A program made the translations under genes and the position numbers. From Amycolatopsis thailandensis (GTDB taxonomy: Bacteria > Actinomycetota > Actinomycetes > Mycobacteriales > Pseudonocardiaceae), in the NCBI RefSeq assembly GCF_002234405.1, contig NZ_NMQT01000016.1, positions 62,001-126,000 on the forward strand: a stretch of 64,000 bases of DNA. Direction: 5' to 3'. Numbering within the stretch: position 1 is the stretch's first letter; each line of letters begins with the position of its first letter. Positions 1 through 8,517 of this stretch are shown here, one piece after another. Under the pieces are notes generated by a model. It was not told the origin of the DNA and did not search any database. It was given only the letters and a program-made list of their open reading frames with translations.

Positions 1-1
1 G

Positions 2-487
2 GGCGTGCTCGCGAAGGTGCCGACCACGGTCGTCTGCTCCGGGGTGAAATCGGTGCTCGACATCGCCGCGACGCTGGAGCTGCTGGAGACCAACTCGGTA
101 CCGGTGCTGGGTTACCGCACCGGCGAGTTCCCCGCGTTCTACCTCCGCTCGTCCGGCTTCGAGGTGCCGTGGCGGGTCGATGACGCCGCGCAGGCCGCCG
201 CCGTCATCGCCGCGCACCGCGCGCACGCGGATTCCGGTGTCCTGCTGGCGAATCCGATCCCCGAAGCGTCCGAAATGGACAAAGAGCTGCACGATCGCCT
301 GCTCGCCGAAGGGCTGGAACTGCTGAAGGCCCAAGGGGTGCACGGCAAGGACGTCACGCCGGTGCTGCTGGAGCATTTCCACACCGCGAGCGGCGGCGTG
401 AGCCTCGACGCGAACGAGGCACTGGTGCTGTCCAACGCCGAACTGGCCACCGAGGTGGCCGTCGCGCTCGCCGGGAACGCGGCATGA
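2..487 (+). CDS. psuG: Pseudouridine-5'-phosphate glycosidase PsuG, C-terminal part (cut by window edge)
   Basis: The family reversibly splits pseudouridine 5'-phosphate into ribose 5-phosphate and uracil, the second step of cytoplasmic pseudouridine salvage. About 161 C-terminal residues are present, roughly half of a usual ~300-residue enzyme; the frame is open from base 2 and the start lies outside the window, so the GTG at base 5 is an internal valine. Family landmarks visible are VVCSGVKSVLDI, GYRTGEFPAFY and ANPIPEASEMD. The stop TGA overlaps the ATG of the kinase gene that follows (ATGA), so the two are probably translationally coupled. The kinase partner makes the call secure. Confidence 0.92.
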   Translation, partial: GVLAKVPTTVVCSGVKSVLDIAATLELLETNSVPVLGYRTGEFPAFYLRSSGFEVPWRVDDAAQAAAVIAAHRAHADSGVLLANPIPEASEMDKELHDRLLAEGLELLKAQGVHGKDVTPVLLEHFHTASGGVSLDANEALVLSNAELATEVAVALAGNAA

Positions 488-1359
488 GCGGCGGCATCGT
501 CGTCGTCGGCGACGTCGGCCTCGACGTGGTCGCGCGGCACGAGGGCCCCATCCCGCACGGCGGCGACATCCGCGCGAAGGTCCACTTCACCAGCGGCGGC
601 GCGGGCGCGAACACCGCGCTCTGGCTGCGGTCCGAGGAAGTGGAGACCACGCTGGTCGCGCGGATCGGCGACGATTCCGGCGGCCGCATGGTGAAGACCG
701 AGCTGGAGGCGGCCGGCGTCCGCTGCGAGTTCGCCGTGGACCCCGAAGAACCGACGTTCTGTGTCGTGGTGCTCGTCGACGGCGCGGGCGAGCGGAGCAT
801 GCTCGCCGACCGGGCCGCGAACGCAAAGTTCAGTCCCGAGGACGTCACCGAGGCGGCGCTGGCCGGGGCGAGCCACCTGCACCTCTCGGGCTACGTCCTG
901 CTGTATCCGTCGTCGCGTCCGGCGGCGCTCGCCTCGCTGGCGGCGGCGAAGAAGGCCGGGCTGACGACGTCGGTCGACCCGCAGGCGGCGACGCTGATCA
1001 CCGATCCGGCGACCTTCCTCGACGACGTGCGCGGCGTCGACCTGCTGATGCCGAACACGAGCGAACTGGTCGCGCTGACCGGGTCGAGCGATCCCGAAGC
1101 GGCGAAGGAACTGCTGGACTACGTGGGCGAGGTCGTGGTCACCGCCGGTCTCGACGGCGCCAGCTGGGTGGACGCGAGCGGCACCATCACCTCGGTGCCC
1201 GCGCAGCCCGCGGAGTGCGTGGACTCCACCGGCGCGGGAGACGCCTTCGACGCCGGTGTGCTGGCGGCGTGGTTGCGCGGCGAGTCCACCGTGGAGGTGC
1301 TTCGGGCCGGTACGCGTCTGGGTGCGCGTGCGGTCGCGAAGGTCGGCCCGCAACCGTAG
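484..1359 (+). CDS. psuK: Pseudouridine kinase (PfkB family carbohydrate kinase)
   Basis: Phosphorylates a nucleoside or sugar, here most likely pseudouridine to its 5'-phosphate, the substrate of the upstream glycosidase. At 291 residues it has normal PfkB length. The N-terminus GGIVVVGDVGLDVV and the glycine-rich SGGAGANTALWLR (about residues 37-49) are the PfkB substrate-binding start; the C-terminal signature DSTGAGDAFDAGV (about residues 246-258) holds the catalytic base Asp of the GAGD anion hole. The start overlaps the psuG stop. Without the neighbour only 'PfkB kinase' could be said; the pseudouridine assignment rests on the pairing. A palindromic repeat follows the stop. Confidence 0.85.
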   Translation: MSGGIVVVGDVGLDVVARHEGPIPHGGDIRAKVHFTSGGAGANTALWLRSEEVETTLVARIGDDSGGRMVKTELEAAGVRCEFAVDPEEPTFCVVVLVDGAGERSMLADRAANAKFSPEDVTEAALAGASHLHLSGYVLLYPSSRPAALASLAAAKKAGLTTSVDPQAATLITDPATFLDDVRGVDLLMPNTSELVALTGSSDPEAAKELLDYVGEVVVTAGLDGASWVDASGTITSVPAQPAECVDSTGAGDAFDAGVLAAWLRGESTVEVLRAGTRLGARAVAKVGPQP

Positions 1360-1367
1360 CGAAAAAC

Positions 1368-1420
1368 GCTATGAAAGGTCCTTTCCGTGCAAATTTTGCA
1401 AGGAAAGGACCTTTCATAGC
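1368..1420. repeat. Long intergenic palindrome between convergent genes (family F)
   Basis: Two 26-base arms (1368-1393 and 1395-1420) are complementary except at one position; the arm begins GCTATGAAAGGTCC and has an A/T-rich centre (GCAAATTTTGC). It sits 8 bp past the psuK stop and 24 bp before the stop of the convergent DUF3099 gene, a position suited to a bidirectional terminator. No poly-T tract follows on either strand. Confidence 0.85.
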
Positions 1421-1444
1421 ACGTGACTGCGCGCGCGAAACGGG

Positions 1445-1819
1445 TCAGCCGCCGTCGATGACGCGGTGCGTGGTGCCTTCGATGCGGGTCGGTTCCGCCT
1501 CGTACCGGTTGACCGACTCGCTCTTGCGCGGCGGCCGGTCGTTGGCGACCAGGACCGCGATCCAGGGCAGCGGGATCGAGATCGCGATCAGCGCCAGCGC
1601 GAGCCACCAGGTCTCGTAGAAGATCCCGGCCAGGATGAGGCAAGGGATGCGGAACGACATCATGATGATGTACTTCCGCTTCCGTTTGGCGAGCTGGTCT
1701 TCGTAGGACGGGGCGGCTTCGGTGATCAGCACCGGAGCGGGTTCCCTCGGTTCGGGACCGTGGGCGGGCGCGTTCACAGCACCACCTCCGGCATCCATGC
1801 TCCCACTCCCCGGGCTCAT
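1445..1819 (-). CDS. DUF3099 family small membrane protein
   Basis: A 124-residue protein of unknown function. Two hydrophobic helices are clear: about residues 50-69 (YIIMMSFRIPCLILAGIFYE) and 71-93 (starting WWLALALIAISIPLPW). A charged linker with QLAKRKRK precedes them, predicting a cytoplasmic N-terminus; the tail is polar. The layout and length match actinobacterial DUF3099 proteins. The ATG at 1819 overlaps the stop of the upstream amidohydrolase (ATGA), which favours it over a second ATG at 1798. It is presumably cotranscribed with the amidohydrolase. No function can be assigned. Confidence 0.8.
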   Translation of the reverse strand: MSPGSGSMDAGGGAVNAPAHGPEPREPAPVLITEAAPSYEDQLAKRKRKYIIMMSFRIPCLILAGIFYETWWLALALIAISIPLPWIAVLVANDRPPRKSESVNRYEAEPTRIEGTTHRVIDGG

Positions 1820-3084
1820 CCGACACCTGGGTGGGTGAACCGGTGCAGGGCCGCGACCACGAGCGTTTCGACGCCCGCCGAGAGCGTCGGATGCGGGATG
1901 GGCGCGAAGAGCGGCGAGTGGTTCGAAGGAATGTCCTGTTCGAACCGCCCGGCGGTCATCGCCGCGATGACCTTCTCCGCGTCCAGGCCGCCGACCAGCC
2001 AGAACACCGACGGCACCCCGGCCGCCCGGCCGAACTCGCTGAAGTCCTCGCTGCCGGTGACCAGGGGCGCGGGCATCACGCGGCCTTCGCCGAAGTGGTC
2101 GGCGAAAGCGGCCGCGAGGCCTTCGGTGGCCTTCTCGTCGTTCTCGGTCACCGGGAACGCGCCGATCCGCTCGATGTCCGGCGGTTTCGGGGCGCCCGCG
2201 GTGGCGGCCTCGCCGTGGACGATCCGTTCGACGGCCGCGACGACCTTCTCCCGCACCGCCTGGTCGAACGACCGGATGTTGACCTCGAGCACGGCGTGGT
2301 CGGCGATGATGTTGTGCGCGGTGCCGACGTGCAGCGAACCGACGGTCACCACCGCTGATTCGGTCGCCGAGATCTCCCGCGAGACGATGGTCTGCAGCTT
2401 GAGCACCACCGACGCGGCGAGCACGGCGGGATCCACCGTGGTCTCGGGGCGCGAGCCGTGCCCGCCCCGGCCGTGCAGCGTGATGCGCAGCGCGTCGGTG
2501 GCCGCCATGATCACGCCCGGCCTGGTCAGCACCCATCCCGCCGGACCGGGGACGACGTGCTGGCCGAGGACGACGTCGGGTTTGCCGGCGGGACCGAAGA
2601 CCCCGTCCCGGACCATCCCGACAGCACCGTCCCCCGCCTCCTCACCCGGCTGGAACACGACCATCAGCGTGCCCGACCAGTGCTCGCGTCCGGACGCGAG
2701 CAGCGAGGCGGCGCCGGAGAGCCAGGTGGCGTGCATGTCGTGGCCGCAGGCGTGCATCACCGGGACGTCGCGGCCGTCGGCGTCGACCCCGCGCGCGGTA
2801 CTCGCGTAGGGCAGTCCGGTCTTCTCCTCGACCGGCAGCGCGTCGATGTCGGCGCGCAGCATCACCTTCGGGCCGGGCCCGTTGCGCAGCACGCCCAGGA
2901 CGCCGGTGCGCCCGATGCCGGTGTGCACCTCGTAACCGTCGGCCTCCAGGCGCCGGGCCAGTTCGGCGGCGGTCCGGGTTTCGGCGAACGACAGCTCCGG
3001 GTGCCGGTGGAGGTCGGTGTACAGGTCTTCCAATCCGGGCAGCGCCGCCTGCAGCGGTGCCAGGACACGTTCGAGGCTCACCAC
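1816..3084 (-). CDS. M20D-family amidohydrolase (N-acyl amino acid / IAA-amide hydrolase type)
   Basis: A cytoplasmic metallo-amidohydrolase that cleaves N-acyl or amide bonds of amino-acid conjugates; the natural substrate cannot be read from the sequence. At 422 residues it has family length. Visible landmarks: LHRHPELSFAE near residues 25-35, LRADIDALPV at 77-86, the metal/catalytic motif MHACGHDMH (Cys113, His115), and GEEAGDGA with the catalytic Glu pair near 148-149. A lid domain follows and the conserved GSEDFS motif is near the C-terminus. The stop overlaps the start of the DUF3099 gene. A hippurate- or indole-acetyl-amino-acid-type hydrolase is equally possible. Confidence 0.88.
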   Translation of the reverse strand: MVSLERVLAPLQAALPGLEDLYTDLHRHPELSFAETRTAAELARRLEADGYEVHTGIGRTGVLGVLRNGPGPKVMLRADIDALPVEEKTGLPYASTARGVDADGRDVPVMHACGHDMHATWLSGAASLLASGREHWSGTLMVVFQPGEEAGDGAVGMVRDGVFGPAGKPDVVLGQHVVPGPAGWVLTRPGVIMAATDALRITLHGRGGHGSRPETTVDPAVLAASVVLKLQTIVSREISATESAVVTVGSLHVGTAHNIIADHAVLEVNIRSFDQAVREKVVAAVERIVHGEAATAGAPKPPDIERIGAFPVTENDEKATEGLAAAFADHFGEGRVMPAPLVTGSEDFSEFGRAAGVPSVFWLVGGLDAEKVIAAMTAGRFEQDIPSNHSPLFAPIPHPTLSAGVETLVVAALHRFTHPGVG

Positions 3085-3098
3085 CTCATCCTGGCAGT

Positions 3099-3160
3099 AT
3101 TACCCCACGTGAGCAGAGGCCCCAGCGCACCCCGCCCGTCGCAATTACCCAACGTGAGCA
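3099..3160 (+). repeat. Near-perfect 17-bp direct repeat around two in-frame GTG codons
   Basis: ATTACCCCACGTGAGCA at 3099-3115 recurs as ATTACCCAACGTGAGCA at 3144-3160, 16 of 17 identical and 45 bp (15 codons) apart. Both copies carry a GTG in the frame of the methyltransferase gene and neither has a Shine-Dalgarno sequence, so the repeat duplicates the likely start context. Confidence 0.8.
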
Positions 3161-4650
3161 CATCAGCGGCCCTCCCCGACCTGTCCGACGACGTCTGCGC
3201 GAGGCTGCGGGACGCCTTCCGCCGGACGGGTTACGACGCCGACGGCGTGGTCGACGCCCTCGGACCGGCACACGCCGCCCTCGGGCGCGGCGAACCCGAA
3301 CTCGCTTATCGCGCCACCCGCGACTCCGGCGACCTCGGCACCCTGATCCGGCTCTTCCTGCTGGGTTCGACCGAAGCGGAGAAGGACGTCGAGGCCGCTT
3401 TCGCGCCACTGTCCCTCGATGACGCGGTCGCCGCCACGCTGCTCGTGCCCGTCGCCGACGGCTACCGGGCAGGTCTCGACGTCCGGCCGCACGGCGACGA
3501 CGAAGGCTCGTGGTGGGTCGTCGCCGACCTCGACGCCGACATCCTGGGCAAGACGGTGCCCGAAGACCACGTGCTCGGCGTCGGGCACGCGTCGCTGAGC
3601 CTGATCCGGGCCACCAGCCGCCGCGAGGTCGGCAGCCTGCTCGACGTCGGCACCGGCAACGGCGTCCAGGCGCTGCACGCCACCCGGCACGCGAAGAAGG
3701 TCACCGCGACCGACGTCTCGGCCCGCGCGCTGGCACTGGCCGCGGCCACCTTCCGGCTCAACGAGCTGGACGTCGAGCTCGTGCGGGGCGAGTGGTTCGC
3801 ACCGGTCGCGCGGCGCCGGTTCGACCAGATCGTCTGCAATCCGCCGTTCGTGGTCGGCCCGCCGCGGGTCGACTACACCTACCGCGACTCCGGTCTCGCC
3901 GGTGACGACGCCAGCGCGCTCGTGGTGCGGCAGCTGCCCGGGTTCCTCAACGACGGCGGCACCGGCCAGCTCCTGGCGTCCTGGCTGCACGTCGAGGGCG
4001 AGGACTGGGGCGATCGGGTGACCCGCTGGCTGCCGGCGGAGACCGACGCGTGGTTCGTCCAGCGGGACATCGCGGATCCGGGCCTGTACGTCGGCACGTG
4101 GCTGCGCGACGCGGGCATCGACCCCCGCTCCCCCGAAGGCCGTGCCAAATCCGGCGCCTGGCTCGACTGGTTCGCCGAAAACGACGTCCAGGGCATCGGT
4201 TTCGGCTTCGTCACCCTTCGCCGGGCGGGCGGCGCGACCCCGACGATCGTGTGCGAGGACCTGCGCCAGGCCTACGACGACCCGCTGGGCGCCGAGGCGG
4301 CGAACTGGCTGGATCGCGTGGAATGGCTGCGTACCAACGGCGATTCCCTCCTCGATGTCCGTTTCCGGGTGCCGGAAAGCGTTCTTCTGGAGAGCGTCGC
4401 CGAACCGGGCGAGGAGGGCTGGGCCACGACCGTCCAGCGCCTGCACCGCACCGACGGGCCCGGGTGGTCGCACGAGGTCGACGAACTCGCCACGAGGCTG
4501 CTCGCGGGCTGCCAGGGCGCGCTGCCGCTGGAGGACCTGATCGTGCTCCTGGCGGCCGCTCAAGGCCTGGAACCCGAGGAGCTGGCCGAGGCCGCGCTGC
4601 CGGTCGTGCGAGAGCTGGTCCGGCACGGCATGCTCCTCCCCGCCGCCTGA
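3154..4650 (+). CDS. SAM-dependent methyltransferase (HemK/RsmC-like, DUF7059 N-terminus)
   Basis: A 498-residue class I methyltransferase. The SAM-binding loop LLDVGTGNG lies near residues 161-170 and the catalytic NPPF motif near 229-232, the NPPY-like signature of enzymes methylating an amide or exocyclic amino nitrogen (HemK, RsmC). The N-terminal ~130 residues match the actinobacterial DUF7059 region and a long C-terminal domain follows, so it is not simple PrmC. Target unknown, plausibly rRNA or a translation factor. The frame stays open far upstream, but that stretch is antisense to the amidohydrolase. GTG 3154 is preferred; GTG 3109, in frame in the first copy of a direct repeat, is a real alternative. 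The stop overlaps the dtd start. Confidence 0.8.
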   Translation: MSTSAALPDLSDDVCARLRDAFRRTGYDADGVVDALGPAHAALGRGEPELAYRATRDSGDLGTLIRLFLLGSTEAEKDVEAAFAPLSLDDAVAATLLVPVADGYRAGLDVRPHGDDEGSWWVVADLDADILGKTVPEDHVLGVGHASLSLIRATSRREVGSLLDVGTGNGVQALHATRHAKKVTATDVSARALALAAATFRLNELDVELVRGEWFAPVARRRFDQIVCNPPFVVGPPRVDYTYRDSGLAGDDASALVVRQLPGFLNDGGTGQLLASWLHVEGEDWGDRVTRWLPAETDAWFVQRDIADPGLYVGTWLRDAGIDPRSPEGRAKSGAWLDWFAENDVQGIGFGFVTLRRAGGATPTIVCEDLRQAYDDPLGAEAANWLDRVEWLRTNGDSLLDVRFRVPESVLLESVAEPGEEGWATTVQRLHRTDGPGWSHEVDELATRLLAGCQGALPLEDLIVLLAAAQGLEPEELAEAALPVVRELVRHGMLLPAA

Positions 4651-5075
4651 TGCGGGCGGTGGTGGCGAGGGTCACGGAAGCGAGCGTGACCGTCGGCGAC
4701 GAGGTGACGGGCGCCATCGACGAGCCGGGTTTGCTGGTACTGCTGGGAATCCACGTCGACGACGAGATGTCGAAGGTGGCCACCATGGCACGCAAACTGC
4801 ACGAAGCTCGCATACTTCGCGACGAGGAATCCTGCGCCACCACCGGCGCTCCCCTGCTCGTCGTGAGCCAGTTCACCCTCTACGGGGACACCCGCAAAGG
4901 CCGCCGTCCGTCGTGGACGGCGGCAGCCCGCCCCGAAGCCGCCGAACCACTCGTGACGGCCGTCGTCGACGCCCTGCGCGAACGTGGCGCGCGGGTCGAG
5001 ACCGGCCGCTTCGGCGCGATGATGGCAGTGCGGAGCGTGAACGACGGTCCGTTCACCCTTCTCCTAGAGGTCTAG
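4650..5075 (+). CDS. dtd: D-aminoacyl-tRNA deacylase
   Basis: Hydrolyses D-amino acids (for example D-Tyr) from mischarged tRNA, and glycine from tRNA-Ala, as a cytoplasmic homodimer. The 141-residue length is typical. Both active-site blocks are present: [16 protein letters not shown] near residue 72, and [18 protein letters not shown] near 119-136, which corresponds to the NxGPxT cross-subunit motif. The ATG overlaps the upstream methyltransferase stop (TGATG), so both genes form one transcription unit with a translation-related theme. Confidence 0.95.
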   Translation: MRAVVARVTEASVTVGDEVTGAIDEPGLLVLLGIHVDDEMSKVATMARKLHEARILRDEESCATTGAPLLVVSQFTLYGDTRKGRRPSWTAAARPEAAEPLVTAVVDALRERGARVETGRFGAMMAVRSVNDGPFTLLLEV

Positions 5076-5173
5076 ACCATCTCGGTTTCTCCCGCGCACG
5101 GTCATTCTCAGGAAAAGCTCAGGGTTGGTCGAGCAACGTCCCAGGTCAGCCACCCGTCTCTCCTGTAGCGGCC

Positions 5174-5200
5174 GGGAACGTTTTCGGACCTCCCGGCGTT
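5174..5200 (+). promoter_or_regulatory. Candidate SigH/SigE-type ECF promoter upstream of sigB
   Basis: GGGAAC (5174-5179), a 17-nt spacer and CGTT (5197-5200) match the actinobacterial oxidative/envelope stress consensus GGGAAY-N17/18-CGTT. The predicted transcription start near 5207 would give a leader of about 115 nt before the sigB ATG. sigB of mycobacteria is known to be transcribed from this promoter class. The rest of 5076-5322 shows nothing else recognisable apart from the sigB ribosome binding site (GGGGAGG at 5312-5318). Confidence 0.6.
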
Positions 5201-5322
5201 GAGCCAAGTGTCCAGCCAAGCTGGGCCGACGAGGAGTAGCGGGTTTTCCACAGGGCTTGCTACACCGAGGCGGATCCGGCGGACACACCGCAGCACGTTC
5301 AGCCCGTGACCGGGGAGGCAGA

Positions 5323-6354
5323 ATGTCAGTCCAGACTCTCGAACGCGAAGCGCGCGGGATTCGCGAGCGCCGTATCCCGGCGCAATCCACCCAGGAGCCG
5401 GTGAGCACGGGGGCGCTCACCGACGCCGACCTCGACGCCCAGAGCCCGGCCGCGGACCTCGTTCGCGTGTACCTCAACGGAATCGGCAAGACGGCGCTGC
5501 TGTCCGCCGCCGACGAGGTCGAGCTGGCCAAGCGCATCGAAGCCGGAGTGTTCGCCCAGCACATGCTGGACACGGCCGAAGGCCTCACGCCCAAGCGCCG
5601 CTCGGAGATGCGCGCTCTCGTGCGTGACGGCCACGTCGCGAAGAACCACCTGCTGGAGGCCAACCTCCGCCTCGTGGTCTCGCTCGCGAAGCGGTACACC
5701 GGCCGGGGGATGCCGCTGCTCGACCTGATCCAGGAGGGGAACCTGGGTCTGATCCGCGCGGTGGAGAAGTTCGACTACTCCAAGGGGTTCAAGTTCTCGA
5801 CCTACGCCACCTGGTGGATCCGCCAGGCAATCACCAGGGGGATGGCCGACCAGGGACGCACCATCCGGCTGCCGGTCCACCTGGTGGAACAGGTGAACAA
5901 GCTGGCCCGCATCAAGCGCGATCTGCACCAGCAGCTCGGGCGTGACGCGACCCACGAGGAGCTGGCCGCCGAATCGGGCATCCCGGCGCACAAGATCTCC
6001 GACCTGCTCGACCACTCGCGTGACCCGGTGAGCCTCGACATGCCGGTCGGCACCGAGGAGGACGCCCCGCTCGGCGACTTCATCGAGGACTCCGAGGCGA
6101 CCGACGCCGAGAGCGCCGTGATCTCCGGCCTGCTCCAGGACGACCTGCGCCGCGTGCTCGCGACGCTGGACGACCGGGAGTCCCAGGTGATCCGCCTGCG
6201 CTACGGCCTCGACGACGGCCAGCCCCGCACGCTCGACCAGATCGGCAAGCACTTCGGGCTGTCCCGTGAGCGCGTTCGGCAGATCGAGCGAGAGGTCATG
6301 TCGAAGCTTCGTCAGGGTGAGCGGGCAGACCGCCTGCGCGCCTACGCTTCGTAA
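5323..6354 (+). CDS. sigB: Group 2 RNA polymerase sigma factor, SigB-like
   Basis: A 343-residue primary-like sigma factor. Region 1.2 starts near residue 45 ([16 protein letters not shown]). Region 2 (about 112-185) contains [20 protein letters not shown], the -10 recognition helix ending WWIRQAITR, and the TIRLPVH junction. Regions 3 and 4 follow, with the -35 helix [19 protein letters not shown] at the end. The short acidic N-terminus, lacking the long region 1.1 of the essential SigA/HrdB, and the length close to mycobacterial SigB (~323) favour a stationary/stress-phase sigma. ATG 5323 is preceded by GGGGAGG. A stress-type ECF promoter candidate lies upstream, suggesting a sigma cascade, and a TTCG-loop terminator follows. 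Confidence 0.88.
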   Translation: MSVQTLEREARGIRERRIPAQSTQEPVSTGALTDADLDAQSPAADLVRVYLNGIGKTALLSAADEVELAKRIEAGVFAQHMLDTAEGLTPKRRSEMRALVRDGHVAKNHLLEANLRLVVSLAKRYTGRGMPLLDLIQEGNLGLIRAVEKFDYSKGFKFSTYATWWIRQAITRGMADQGRTIRLPVHLVEQVNKLARIKRDLHQQLGRDATHEELAAESGIPAHKISDLLDHSRDPVSLDMPVGTEEDAPLGDFIEDSEATDAESAVISGLLQDDLRRVLATLDDRESQVIRLRYGLDDGQPRTLDQIGKHFGLSRERVRQIEREVMSKLRQGERADRLRAYAS

Positions 6355-6362
6355 ACCCTGTT

Positions 6363-6378
6363 GAGCCCTTCGGGGCTC
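6363..6378 (+). terminator. TTCG-tetraloop hairpin after sigB
   Basis: GAGCCC-TTCG-GGGCTC, a perfect 6-bp stem with a stable tetraloop, begins 8 bp after the sigB stop and is followed by GGAAAAAG rather than a T-run. It is the U-less terminator form common in high-GC actinobacteria. Confidence 0.65.
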
Positions 6379-6487
6379 GGAAAAAGCGACACCCGTTCGG
6401 CAGCGTTGACTTATGACCTGCGTCACGAGACCGTCGAGCAGGTCGAAAGTCTTCGCGGTCGGGTGTTCGCGCCCGGATCGCTTTCCC

Positions 6488-6525
6488 CGGGAGGTCGGGT
6501 CCGTCGGGGTGGGCCCGGCCTCCCG
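6488..6525 (+). terminator. GC-rich hairpin, possible second sigB terminator
   Basis: The arms 6488-6500 (CGGGAGGTCGGGT) and 6513-6525 (GCCCGGCCTCCCG) pair over 13 positions if two G-U wobbles are allowed on the plus-strand RNA. No T-tract follows. The wobbles suggest the plus-strand transcript is the relevant one. Confidence 0.4.
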
Positions 6526-6612
6526 AACTATTTGTGCGGCGCGGCGACAAAATGCCCCGGCGACAAGACAACCCCAGTGGCAAAGTGCAGCGCGGGAATT
6601 GCAGTCCGTCAG

Positions 6613-6666
6613 GTGGGTCGTGAGTGGTAAGTGACGTTCTAACGTCACTTACCACTCACGACCCAC
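6613..6666. repeat. Perfect 54-bp palindrome (family E)
   Basis: The 26-base arms 6613-6638 and 6641-6666 are exactly complementary around a 2-nt centre; the arm starts GTGGGTCGTGAGTGG. The outer TCGTGAGTG segment recurs in the palindrome at 34412-34465, so this is a repeat family and not a one-off terminator. It lies about 115 bp upstream of the fumarase start. Confidence 0.88.
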
Positions 6667-6782
6667 TCGCGTCGGCGCCCACCGGCAGTGGCCCCGGTTA
6701 CTTCAGCCGTGGCCTGTCCGGCCCGACGCCCGGGCTTGGGTACCGTGGGCGGGTTCCCGATGCCGGCAAAGGAGCCCGCGCA

Positions 6783-8441
6783 GTGGCGCCCACCACGTTC
6801 CAGCACACCGAAGTCCTTCCGCTCGCCAAGGACACTCGCACCGAATACCGGCTTCTCGGCACCGAAGGTGTCGAGGTCGTCGAGGCCGCGGGCCGGAAAT
6901 TCCTCAAGGTCGAGCCCGAGGCGCTGACCAAGCTTGCCAAGACCGCGATCACCGACATCCAGCACCTATTGCGCTCGTCACACCTGGCTCAGCTGCGCGC
7001 GATCGTCGACGATCCCGAGGCCAGTGGCAACGACCGGTTCGTCGCGATGGACCTGCTGCGCAACGCGGCGATCTCCGCCGGCGGCGTCCTCCCGATGTGC
7101 CAGGACACCGGCACCGCGATCGTGATCGGCAAACGCGGCGAAGGCGTGCTCACCGGCGCCGACGACGAGCGCGCGCTGTCCCGCGGCATTTTCGACGCCT
7201 ATCAGGAGTTGAATCTGCGCTATTCGCAGATGGCGCCGGTGAATTTCTGGGATGAGCGCAATACCGGTACCAACCTCCCCGCCCAGATCGAGCTTTATCA
7301 CAAAGACGGTCAAGGCGACCCGAGCTACGAATTCCTGTTCATGGCCAAGGGCGGCGGCAGCGCGAACAAGACGTTCCTCTATCAGGAAACGAAAGCGGTC
7401 CTGAACCCGAAGCGGCTCGCGAAGTTCCTCGACGAGAAACTGCGCAGCCTCGGTACCGCCGCCTGCCCGCCGTATCACCTGGCGATCGTGGTCGGCGGCA
7501 CGTCGGCGGAGTTCAACCTGAAGGTCGCGAAGCTGGCCTCGGCCCGCTATCTCGACGACCTCCCCACCGAGGGTTCCGAGCTGGGCCACGGTTTCCGCGA
7601 CGTCGACCTCGAACAGCAGGTGCTGGAGATGACGCGCCAGTTCGGCATCGGCGCGCAGTTCGGCGGCAAGTACTTCTGCCACGACGTCCGCGTGATCCGC
7701 CTGCCGCGCCACGGCGCGTCCTGCCCGGTCGGCGTGGCCGTCTCGTGCTCGGCCGACCGTCAGGCCAAGGCGAAGATCACCGCCGACGGCGTGTTCCTGG
7801 AGCAGCTGGAGCGCGACCCGGCCCAGTTCCTGCCGGACGTCACCGAGGACGACCTGTCCGACGAGGTGGTGACCGTCGACCTGAACCGCCCGATGGCCGA
7901 GATCCGCGCGCAGCTCTCGCAGCTGCCGGTGAAGACGCGCCTGTCGCTGACCGGCCCGCTCGTCGTCGCCCGCGACATCGCGCACGCGAAGATCGCCGAG
8001 CGGCTCGACGCGGGTGAAGAGATGCCGCAGTACCTTCGCGACCACCCCGTGTACTACGCGGGCCCGGCGAAGACGCCCGAGGGTTACGCGTCGGGCTCCT
8101 TCGGGCCGACCACCGCGGGCCGCATGGACTCCTACGTCGAGCAGTTCCAGGCCGCGGGCGGTTCACTGGTGATGCTGGCGAAGGGCAACCGGTCCAAGAA
8201 GGTGACCGCCGCGTGCAACGAGCACGGCGGGTTCTATCTCGGCTCGATCGGCGGCCCGGCCGCGCGGCTCGCGCAGGACTGCATCAAGAAGGTCGACGTC
8301 CTCGAGTACGCCGAACTGGGGATGGAAGCGGTCTGGAAGATCGAGGTCGAGGACTTCCCCGCGTTCATCGTCATCGACGACAAGGGCAACGACTTCTTCG
8401 AGGCCACTTCGGAACCGGTGCTGCAGATCAGCTTCCGCTGA
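6783..8441 (+). CDS. fum: Class I fumarate hydratase (iron-sulfur, fused alpha-beta form)
   Basis: Interconverts fumarate and malate in the TCA cycle using an oxygen-sensitive [4Fe-4S] cluster. The 552-residue chain joins the alpha domain (about 1-330) and the beta domain (about 335-552), as in FumA/FumB. The three cluster cysteines fall where expected: Cys106 in PMCQDTGTA, Cys228 in ACPPYH and Cys314 in SCPVG. The beta domain carries [10 protein letters not shown] and [15 protein letters not shown] 6783 is chosen because AAAGGAG lies just upstream; the frame is open further back only through the palindromic repeat. It stands alone, flanked by palindromes. Confidence 0.93.
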   Translation: MAPTTFQHTEVLPLAKDTRTEYRLLGTEGVEVVEAAGRKFLKVEPEALTKLAKTAITDIQHLLRSSHLAQLRAIVDDPEASGNDRFVAMDLLRNAAISAGGVLPMCQDTGTAIVIGKRGEGVLTGADDERALSRGIFDAYQELNLRYSQMAPVNFWDERNTGTNLPAQIELYHKDGQGDPSYEFLFMAKGGGSANKTFLYQETKAVLNPKRLAKFLDEKLRSLGTAACPPYHLAIVVGGTSAEFNLKVAKLASARYLDDLPTEGSELGHGFRDVDLEQQVLEMTRQFGIGAQFGGKYFCHDVRVIRLPRHGASCPVGVAVSCSADRQAKAKITADGVFLEQLERDPAQFLPDVTEDDLSDEVVTVDLNRPMAEIRAQLSQLPVKTRLSLTGPLVVARDIAHAKIAERLDAGEEMPQYLRDHPVYYAGPAKTPEGYASGSFGPTTAGRMDSYVEQFQAAGGSLVMLAKGNRSKKVTAACNEHGGFYLGSIGGPAARLAQDCIKKVDVLEYAELGMEAVWKIEVEDFPAFIVIDDKGNDFFEATSEPVLQISFR

Positions 8442-8446
8442 CGGAA

Positions 8447-8503
8447 GTGTCATGAGGGGTCCCCATGAGACGTTTTTCGTCTCATGGGGACCCCTCATGA
8501 CAC
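8447..8503. repeat. Long palindrome with T5 loop (family A, copy 1)
   Basis: Perfect 26-base arms (8447-8472, 8478-8503), starting GTGTCATGAGGGGTCCCC, enclose a TTTTT loop. It begins 5 bp after the fumarase stop and ends 14 bp before the stop of the convergent lipoprotein gene. Close copies are at 22271-22323 and 27223-27279. Confidence 0.9.
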
Positions 8504-8517
8504 ACCGCGGGTGAGCG

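Larger units (their letters stand above)
6355..6782. other. 428-bp intergenic region between sigB and fumarase
   Basis: It holds a TTCG-loop hairpin (6363-6378), a second GC-rich hairpin (6488-6525), a perfect 54-bp palindrome (6613-6666) and the fumarase ribosome binding site (AAAGGAG near 6767-6773). No convincing small gene was seen; open frames here are short and unconserved-looking. Confidence 0.7.

Noticed and set aside
139..1353. Long minus-strand frame opposite psuG-psuK, and similar ones at 3163-4626, 5326-6648, 6978-8045 and 13325-15133 (front part)
   Set aside because: All are shadows of well-recognised genes, lack domain signatures and ribosome sites, and are rich in Arg, His, Gly and Ala.
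2458..3153. N-terminal extension of the methyltransferase by about 230 residues
   Set aside because: It runs antisense through the amidohydrolase gene; family length and the GTG context support a start at 3154 (or 3109).
6624..6782. Longer fumarase start at the palindrome
   Set aside because: The added residues come from palindrome sequence and have no homology to fumarase; a ribosome site precedes GTG 6783.
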